This document shows positions 1 to 4,502 of a stretch of 6,814 bases of DNA, piece after piece. The DNA comes from Chlamydiota bacterium. Lineage in GTDB: Bacteria > Chlamydiota > Chlamydiia > Chlamydiales > Rhabdochlamydiaceae. The position numbers were made by a program, and so were the translations under genes. The stretch lies in the NCBI GenBank assembly GCA_023265495.1, contig JAHFTP010000094.1, forward strand, positions 1 through 6,814, in the 5' to 3' direction. Below the pieces are notes generated by a model. It did not search any database. It was not told the DNA's origin and worked only from the letters and a program-made list of their open reading frames with translations. How positions within the stretch are numbered: the stretch's first letter is position 1; each line of letters opens with the position of its first letter.

Positions 1-11
1 CATCACCCGCT
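1..11 (+). tRNA. 3' end of an upstream tRNA (partial, probably tRNA-Gly)
   Basis: The first 11 bases, CATCACCCGCT, are identical to positions 101-111, which form the last T-stem bases, the 3' acceptor strand and the discriminator T of the complete tRNA-Gly downstream. The simplest reading is that the window opens inside the 3' end of another tRNA with the same acceptor stem, giving a tandem tRNA pair separated by 28 nt. As in the full copy, no CCA is encoded. Isoacceptor identity cannot be proven because the anticodon lies outside the window. Confidence 0.7.
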
Positions 12-39
12 AATTAATGATACTAGTTTACAGAATCTC

Positions 40-111
40 GCGGGTGTAGCTCAGTGGTAGAGCATCACGTTGCCAACGTGAGGGTCGTGAGTTCGAGCCT
101 CATCACCCGCT
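40..111 (+). tRNA. tRNA-Gly (anticodon GCC)
   Basis: A complete cloverleaf of 72 nt can be drawn by hand. The acceptor stem is GCGGGTG (40-46) with CACCCGC (104-110). The D stem is GCTC (49-52) with GAGC (60-63), and its loop contains GG. The anticodon stem is TCACG (65-69) with CGTGA (77-81), and the loop TTGCCAA places anticodon GCC at 72-74. The T stem is GTGAG (87-91) with CTCAT (99-103) around loop TTCGAGC, with one G-U pair. The discriminator at 111 is T, as is usual for bacterial tRNA-Gly. CCA is not encoded, so it must be added by tRNA nucleotidyltransferase. The gene follows a probable second tRNA and sits 26 nt upstream of tig with no terminator between them. Confidence 0.97.
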
Positions 112-127
112 TTAACGTTTTTCCTAC

Positions 128-133
128 AAGGAG
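128..133 (+). promoter_or_regulatory. tig ribosome binding site (decides the start)
   Basis: AAGGAG ends 4 nt before ATG 138. The reading frame is open back to an ATG at 54, but that codon lies inside the tRNA. This Shine-Dalgarno sequence and the loss of similarity to trigger factors upstream of 138 both fix the start at 138. Confidence 0.85.
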
Positions 134-137
134 ACAT

Positions 138-1481
138 ATGAATTCCGTCAGCACACAATTGCAAGAACTCAGTAACGACCTAGTGCGTTTTACCATAGCA
201 AAAAAACCAGGAAGCTTAGTGGAATTCGATGTGCACGCTTCAAAAAAACTTGTGGAAGACGCGCGCGCCCAAGCTATCAAAGCAGTGGCTAAAGAAGTAA
301 CACTGCCGGGCTTTCGCAAAGGAAGAGCTCCAGACTCGATCATCGCAAAAAACTACCCAAAAGAAATAGATAGGAAATGGCAAGAATGTATTGCGGAAAA
401 AGCCTTTCGCTCCTGTGAGCCTCTTGCAAAAACACCCAGATTAAATAGAGAGACAAAAGCCTCTTTTTCTATGAAAAGCCACTCCAAGGAAGAAGCCCAC
501 CTCACTCTAACTTATGAAGTAGAGCCAGAAATCCCTTCAGTTGATCCAGCTAAATGTACGCTTAAAGAGGTTGCTCGTCCTGAAGTGAATGCAGCAAAAG
601 TGCAAGAAACTATACGACAAGTACTCTTTTTCTTCGCGCACTGGACTCCAGTAGAAGACCGTGGCGCTGAGGAAGGCGATTTTGTGGTCCTAGATGTAGA
701 TATCACGGAAACAACACCCCATGTAAGTCTATTTAAAGACACACGATTTGAGGTGAAAAACACCTATATGGCTAAGTGGATGAAAGATCTCGTCCTAGGC
801 AAGAAAGTGGGCGATTCTGCAGAAGGTATTAGCTGCCCGGATGACGATGTAAAACCTGAAGAAAAAGAAGCATTCAAACCGCAAAAGACGAAGATCACAG
901 TGAAGGCTATCCATTTGGCAAAGCTCCCCGAGTTGACAGAAACTTTCTTGAAAAATCTAGGCGTCAACAGCGAAGAAGAGCTGCAAGCATCGATTGAGAA
1001 ACTCCTCACCAAGCAAGCAGATGATCATGTAAAAGAAGCGCATCGCGAGCAGGTAAATGCGTTTTTACTCACTACTTATCCATTTGATTTACCCGCTACT
1101 TTAATTGAAAAAGAGACCCAGTTTAGGCTAAGACAGCTCAGTCAAGATGTCAACTTTCAAGAATATTGGAAAAACTTAGACAATGAAGGGAGAAAAAACA
1201 CCATTAATTCTATTTACCAGCAGTCAGAGAAGGCGGTAAGGATGTTCTACCTTTGCAGAAAGATCTTAGCTGATGCACAGATCTCTGTCTCGCCCAAAGA
1301 CCTGCCTGCACCTGCTAGCACCCCATTAGAGGTATTAATGGACCCTAATCAGATGCTAGATTACCACCAGAAGCCAGAAATCAAGCATGCAGAAGCCCTA
1401 TCAAGACTTGTGCTAGAGAAAGCAGAAGATTTTATCATTACTAACGCAGTAAAAGGATCGCTTAACAACCCTCTTGCGTAA
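138..1481 (+). CDS. tig: trigger factor, ribosome-associated chaperone
   Basis: Trigger factor binds the ribosome at the exit tunnel and shields nascent chains. The protein is 447 aa, close to the family's usual length of about 430-450. The N-terminal ribosome-binding domain carries the signature GFRKGRAP at residues 58-65, matching the family GFRxGxxP loop that contacts ribosomal protein L23. A central FKBP-like region spans about residues 172-262, beginning near EDRGAEEGDFVVLDVD. The helical C-terminal chaperone arms follow the family LPELT junction at about residue 263. The FKBP region is divergent: where E. coli has the aromatic active-site stretch around IPGFEDGIKG, this protein has MAKWMKDLVLG (from residue 211), so prolyl isomerase activity is doubtful. 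It is followed by an intrinsic terminator and then clpP-clpX, the chlamydial gene order. The family call is firm; loss of catalysis is inference. Confidence 0.96.
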   Translation: MNSVSTQLQELSNDLVRFTIAKKPGSLVEFDVHASKKLVEDARAQAIKAVAKEVTLPGFRKGRAPDSIIAKNYPKEIDRKWQECIAEKAFRSCEPLAKTPRLNRETKASFSMKSHSKEEAHLTLTYEVEPEIPSVDPAKCTLKEVARPEVNAAKVQETIRQVLFFFAHWTPVEDRGAEEGDFVVLDVDITETTPHVSLFKDTRFEVKNTYMAKWMKDLVLGKKVGDSAEGISCPDDDVKPEEKEAFKPQKTKITVKAIHLAKLPELTETFLKNLGVNSEEELQASIEKLLTKQADDHVKEAHREQVNAFLLTTYPFDLPATLIEKETQFRLRQLSQDVNFQEYWKNLDNEGRKNTINSIYQQSEKAVRMFYLCRKILADAQISVSPKDLPAPASTPLEVLMDPNQMLDYHQKPEIKHAEALSRLVLEKAEDFIITNAVKGSLNNPLA

Positions 1482-1510
1482 TATTTCCCTTCAAGGGCAA
1501 TATGTTTTTT
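1481..1510 (+). terminator. intrinsic terminator after tig
   Basis: ATATT (1481-1485) and CCCT (1487-1490) pair with AGGG (1494-1497) and AATAT (1499-1503), leaving one T/C mismatch and loop TCA. G1504 and a run of six T (1505-1510) follow. The hairpin begins at the last base of the tig stop codon. It should separate tig transcription from clpP-clpX, at least in part. Confidence 0.75.
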
Positions 1511-1524
1511 AATGAAGTAGATAG

Positions 1525-1530
1525 TAAAAT
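1525..1530 (+). promoter_or_regulatory. weak candidate -10 for clpP-clpX
   Basis: If the terminator at 1481-1510 works, clpP needs its own promoter in the 54 nt that follow. The best -10-like hexamer is TAAAAT at 1525-1530, five of six matches to TATAAT. No convincing -35 sits 16-18 nt upstream, where the terminator's T-run lies. The assignment is tentative. Confidence 0.25.
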
Positions 1531-1564
1531 CGGGCAGCAACTCTCATAACAGGAAGGACAGCAC

Positions 1565-2170
1565 ATGTATCAGATTCCCTATGTCATTGAAGACACTGGA
1601 CGCGGCGAACGGGCGATGGATATTTATTCACGCCTGCTCAAAGATCGTATTGTTTTTCTAGGAACGGAAATTAATGACCAAGTCGCCAATACAGTCATAG
1701 CACAGCTACTATTTCTCCGAGCTGAGGACCCTAAAAAAGATGTCAATCTCTATATCAACTCTCCAGGCGGCTATATCACAGCAGCGCTGGCGATCTACGA
1801 TACAATGATGTTCATGGGTTATGAGATTAACACCTACTGTATTGGACAGGCAGCATCTATGGCTGCCTTGCTTTTAGCTGCAGGCACTAAAGGAAAACGT
1901 TATGCCCTTCCCAATAGCAGGATCATGATCCACCAACCAAGCGGTGGAGTGACGGGCACATCAGCAGACATCGCACTTCAAGCCAAAGAAATACTCATAT
2001 TAAAGCAAATGTGTGCGCAAATCATGTCTGAGCAAACAGGAAATGCTCTTGCTAAAATTTTTGAAGACTCGGAAAGAGATTTCTTTATGAATCCAGAAGA
2101 AGCTATAAAGTACGGACTTATTGACAAGATTGCCTCTCAACCACAGAAAGCAGAAGTAAAAAATCCATGA
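1565..2170 (+). CDS. clpP: ATP-dependent Clp protease proteolytic subunit (ClpP2-type)
   Basis: This is the serine peptidase subunit that forms a barrel and degrades proteins fed in by ClpX or ClpC. It is 201 aa, a normal ClpP length. The catalytic triad can be read as Ser98 in GQAASMAA, His123 in MIHQP and Asp172 in SERDFF, matching the E. coli S97/H122/D171 pattern. The NSPGG substrate-binding strand is at residues 65-69. AAGGA (1554-1558) lies 6 nt before the ATG. The stop codon overlaps the clpX start as ATGA (2167-2170), so the two are translationally coupled and presumably made in balance. Chlamydiae carry two clpP genes, and the one next to clpX downstream of tig is clpP2 (CT706 in C. 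trachomatis). The 'P2' label here rests on gene order. Confidence 0.97.
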   Translation: MYQIPYVIEDTGRGERAMDIYSRLLKDRIVFLGTEINDQVANTVIAQLLFLRAEDPKKDVNLYINSPGGYITAALAIYDTMMFMGYEINTYCIGQAASMAALLLAAGTKGKRYALPNSRIMIHQPSGGVTGTSADIALQAKEILILKQMCAQIMSEQTGNALAKIFEDSERDFFMNPEEAIKYGLIDKIASQPQKAEVKNP

Positions 2171-3390
2171 CGACAAAAGAAAAAGCCATACCTACCTGTT
2201 CTTTTTGTGGCAGACCTGAAGACTCTGTAGAAAAACTCATTTCAGGGCCAGACTCTTTTATATGCGATAAATGCGTAAGACTCTGCATGGAAATAGTGGA
2301 AAGGAAACCTGTCCACCATGAACTTAAACTTTTAAAGCCAAAAGAGATTCGTCTTTCTTTAGACGAGTATGTCATAGGACAAGAAAGAGCAAAAAAGACC
2401 ATTGCAGTGGCCGTATATAACCACTATAAAAGAATTCGCTCCCTAAACAAAAAAAATGGTGTGGAATACAGCAAATCCAATGTCCTTCTGCTTGGTCCTA
2501 CAGGATCTGGAAAGACCTTGATAGCCAGAACATTAGCACAAATTCTAGACGTCCCCTTTGCCATTGCTGACGCTACAACCCTTACCGAAGCCGGCTACGT
2601 GGGTGAAGACGTGGAAAATATTATCCTTCGCCTTGTACAAGCTGCAGATTATGATGTAGCTAGAGCGGAACTTGGCATTATTTACGTAGATGAAATTGAC
2701 AAAATCAGAAAAACTACGAGCAACGTGTCGATCACTAGAGATGTCTCCGGAGAAGGCGTACAGCAAGCATTGCTTAAAATTGTGGAGGGCACCGTTGCCA
2801 ATGTCCCCCCTAAGGGAGGGAGAAAACATCCCAACCAAGAATATATCAAGGTGAACACAGAAAATATCCTTTTTATCGTAGGCGGAGCTTTTGTTCATCT
2901 AGAGAAAATGATAGCCAAAAGACTGGGAAAAACTACTATTGGCTTTGATGCTGCAGATAGCAGAACTTTTGATGCAACGGAAACCAATTATCTTCTATCT
3001 AAAGTAGAACCGGAAGACCTCATCGAATTTGGTATGATCCCTGAATTTGTTGGTAGATTCAACAGTATAGCCAACTGCAATGAGCTCACAGTGGACGACT
3101 TAGTAGACATTTTAACGAAACCAAAAAACGCCATTGTCAAACAATATCAACATCTGTTTGCAGAAGAAAACATTAAGCTCTCTTTCACTGAGCCGGCACT
3201 ACAAGCTATGGCAGAAAAAGCCAAACAAACAGGCACCGGAGCTAGGGCACTGCGAATGATTGTGGAAACGCTACTTTTAGATGTGATGTTTGACGCTCCT
3301 TCCGACCCTACAATCAAAGAAATCATTGTAGATAAGGACAGCATCACAGAAAAAAAATCACCACAAATCATACGCTCACATTCCGCGTGA
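2167..3390 (+). CDS. clpX: ATP-dependent Clp protease ATPase subunit ClpX
   Basis: ClpX is a hexameric AAA+ unfoldase that recognises substrates and threads them into ClpP. The protein is 407 aa and complete. The N-terminal zinc-binding domain has Cys11, Cys14, Cys33 and Cys36. The Walker A motif GPTGSGKT is at 110-117 and Walker B IIYVDEID at 171-178. Pore loop GYVG is at 143-146, and the RKH substrate loop is at 219-221. The IGF loop that docks on ClpP is at 258-260. The FVGR arginine finger ends at Arg297, and the sensor-2 GAR is at 358-360. With all these present it should be an active ClpP partner. It overlaps clpP by 4 nt, has no strong Shine-Dalgarno of its own and probably depends on coupling. 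A minus-strand gene ends 7 nt after its stop codon. The C-terminal tail (about 390-407) is polar and not conserved in the family. Confidence 0.98.
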   Translation: MTTKEKAIPTCSFCGRPEDSVEKLISGPDSFICDKCVRLCMEIVERKPVHHELKLLKPKEIRLSLDEYVIGQERAKKTIAVAVYNHYKRIRSLNKKNGVEYSKSNVLLLGPTGSGKTLIARTLAQILDVPFAIADATTLTEAGYVGEDVENIILRLVQAADYDVARAELGIIYVDEIDKIRKTTSNVSITRDVSGEGVQQALLKIVEGTVANVPPKGGRKHPNQEYIKVNTENILFIVGGAFVHLEKMIAKRLGKTTIGFDAADSRTFDATETNYLLSKVEPEDLIEFGMIPEFVGRFNSIANCNELTVDDLVDILTKPKNAIVKQYQHLFAEENIKLSFTEPALQAMAEKAKQTGTGARALRMIVETLLLDVMFDAPSDPTIKEIIVDKDSITEKKSPQIIRSHSA

Positions 3391-3397
3391 TCGGTGT

Positions 3398-3880
3398 TTA
3401 ACTCCTCATCCAACGGTCTTTTTTAGAAGACCTGTATTTTTTGTGTACCTTTTCCTCTTTTGTGGCTTTTTTACTTTCAGCCACCATAGGAGTGTCTGCT
3501 TTGGGAGCTTTTGCATTTTGCTTCATTATGTGGGCAAGTTCGGAGGCGCTTTTATTTAGCTTTGTTTTAATCATTTCTAGAGAGCGCCACTGAGAATCGG
3601 AGAAGTTATTGGGATTTTCTGCGAACCTTGCCAGCTGATCTTCTGTCAGGCCTGTCTTTTTTGCAAGACGCAGACTTTCATTATGCAAAAAATCATGCAA
3701 TTCTGTCATAAGCTGGAGAGCCTCCTTTTTCTCTTCATCATCTCCCTTAGACATAACATCTTTGATTTCTTCGAAAATCTTCAGCGATTGCTTGAATAGA
3801 TCAACCAAATTGATAGCAGAATTACTATTTACTTCCTTTCTAAACCTGCCCATTAATTTATTAATATCATCTTTAATCAT
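3398..3880 (-). CDS. conserved-looking hypothetical protein, helical with a basic tail
   Basis: I do not recognise this 160-aa protein. It is rich in Lys, Glu and Leu and predicted almost wholly helical. A possible amphipathic or coiled-coil stretch spans about 24-76, and a second helical part about 78-122. From about 123 to 160 there is a disordered, strongly basic tail with many Lys and Arg residues (for example KKATKEEKVHKKYRSSKKDR). There is no signal peptide, membrane segment or cysteine. It is judged real because it is the only long frame in an otherwise empty interval, a GAGGGA Shine-Dalgarno lies about 6 nt before its ATG, and a TGATATAAT extended -10 sits just upstream. It converges on clpX and diverges from the T3SS operon. 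That position suggests, but does not show, a link to secretion; a nucleic-acid-binding or effector role would also fit a basic tail. Confidence 0.75.
   Translation of the reverse strand: MIKDDINKLMGRFRKEVNSNSAINLVDLFKQSLKIFEEIKDVMSKGDDEEKKEALQLMTELHDFLHNESLRLAKKTGLTEDQLARFAENPNNFSDSQWRSLEMIKTKLNKSASELAHIMKQNAKAPKADTPMVAESKKATKEEKVHKKYRSSKKDRWMRS
3415..3442 (+). terminator. possible clpX terminator inside the convergent gene's 3' end
   Basis: GGTCTT (3415-3420) pairs perfectly with AAGACC (3427-3432) around a 6-nt loop. The T-rich stretch TGTATTTTTT follows on the plus strand, which fits termination of clpX transcripts. The stem has only 6 bp and the T-run does not start at once, so it would be a modest terminator. 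It lies within the coding region of the convergent minus-strand gene. On the minus strand no T-run follows. Confidence 0.4.
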
Positions 3881-3907
3881 AACACATCCCTCACTTCAAT
3901 TAATTTT

Positions 3908-3916
3908 ATTATATCA
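3908..3916 (-). promoter_or_regulatory. extended -10 promoter of the minus-strand hypothetical gene
   Basis: Read on the minus strand, 3916-3908 is TGATATAAT: a perfect TATAAT preceded by the extended -10 TG. The expected -35 position holds only a weak match, but the upstream DNA is very AT-rich. Transcription would start near 3900, giving a leader of about 20 nt with a GAGGGA ribosome binding site. Confidence 0.6.
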
Positions 3917-3943
3917 AATAACAATTTTAATTTCATAATTACA

Positions 3944-3971
3944 TTGAATTTAAACAAACAGCTGTTATCAT
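3944..3971 (+). promoter_or_regulatory. candidate promoter of the T3SS operon
   Basis: TTGAAT (3944-3949, four of six matches to TTGACA) and TATCAT (3966-3971, five of six to TATAAT) are separated by 16 nt. The spacer contains most of a perfect palindrome, AACAGCTGTT (3957-3966). This would give a leader of about 98 nt before scc4. Two weaker alternatives lie downstream: an extended -10-like TGGTATAGA (3989-3997), and TTGGCA (4013-4018) with a poor TACACA. Which one is used cannot be settled by reading. Chlamydial promoters are often poor matches to consensus. Confidence 0.4.
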
Positions 3972-4062
3972 AAATTGCTAGAGTCTAATGGTATAGATCT
4001 CCTATTTTTTCCTTGGCAATAATGGCTTAAAAACGCTACACATCCGGTAAACAAGCCTATTT

Positions 4063-4067
4063 AAGGA
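4063..4067 (+). promoter_or_regulatory. scc4 ribosome binding site (decides the start)
   Basis: AAGGA ends 8 nt before ATG 4076. Another ATG at 4071 is only 3 nt from the site and opens a three-codon frame (Met-Ala-Cys-stop) that overlaps the true start. Spacing and similarity to the chaperone family favour 4076. Confidence 0.7.
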
Positions 4068-4075
4068 TATATGGC

Positions 4076-4483
4076 ATGTTAAAAGAACATCTAGAAAAGC
4101 TCTGCTCCGACTTAGAATTAGGCGCTCTTGCCCCCAAAGACAAGAACAAGTGTTATGCCCTGTCGCTTTCTGATTGTAGGATGACCCTGCAAGAATTAGA
4201 TCCTGGTTTTTACATAAAAGCAGTGATTGGAGAGTGCCCTAAAGAAAAAAAAGAAGACTTATTTCTCTATATCATGAGGGCCAACTTTCTTGGCCAAGGC
4301 ACCGGAGGCAATGTCATAGGCCTTGATGAAGAAGAGAAAAACTTGACACTCAGCCAGAATATCCCGTATGACAGTACTTTTAGAGAATTTAAAGAAACCA
4401 TTGAAGATTTTGTCAATTATGTGGATTATTGGCGAGAGGAACTCAAACGCCATCAAAAAGCTGCGCAAGATAGCATACTTTAA
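4076..4483 (+). CDS. scc4: Scc4-like type III secretion chaperone (CesT family; CT663 homologue)
   Basis: This is a small acidic protein of 135 aa, typical of class I T3SS chaperones. It shows the family's alternating pattern: an N-terminal helix (about 2-14), a beta-strand region (about 25-52), a helix with LYIMRANFLGQGTGG (64-78), strands around NVIGLDEEEKNLTLSQNIPY, and a long C-terminal helix (about 102-130) with DFVNYVDYWREEL. The gene lies directly upstream of the twin-FHA sctD, exactly as CT663 precedes CT664 in Chlamydia. There, Scc4 pairs with Scc1 as chaperone for the gatekeeper CopN and also binds sigma-66 and the RNA polymerase beta flap. Whether this protein keeps the transcription role is unknown. 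It is probably the first gene of the operon, with a 19-nt gap to sctD. The family call is strong; orthology rests on pattern and position. Confidence 0.88.
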   Translation: MLKEHLEKLCSDLELGALAPKDKNKCYALSLSDCRMTLQELDPGFYIKAVIGECPKEKKEDLFLYIMRANFLGQGTGGNVIGLDEEEKNLTLSQNIPYDSTFREFKETIEDFVNYVDYWREELKRHQKAAQDSIL

Positions 4484-4502
4484 ATAATACGGAAACAAAC
4501 GC

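Noticed and set aside
54..137. N-terminal extension of tig to an ATG at 54
   Set aside because: It would start inside the tRNA-Gly, lacks a ribosome binding site and adds 28 residues absent from trigger factors; AAGGAG points to 138.
2811..2831. C6 run and G-rich inverted repeat in clpX
   Set aside because: It encodes the conserved VPPKGGRKH loop of ClpX, so the bases are explained by protein constraint; a single short C run is not notable.
2545..2898. 117-aa minus-strand reading frame
   Set aside because: It lies wholly within clpX, whose motifs are all intact; a shadow frame with no family features.
4013..4027. Sigma-54-type promoter at TTGGCAATAATGGCTT upstream of scc4
   Set aside because: The GG and GC elements are 10 bp apart instead of 12, so the -24/-12 geometry fails.
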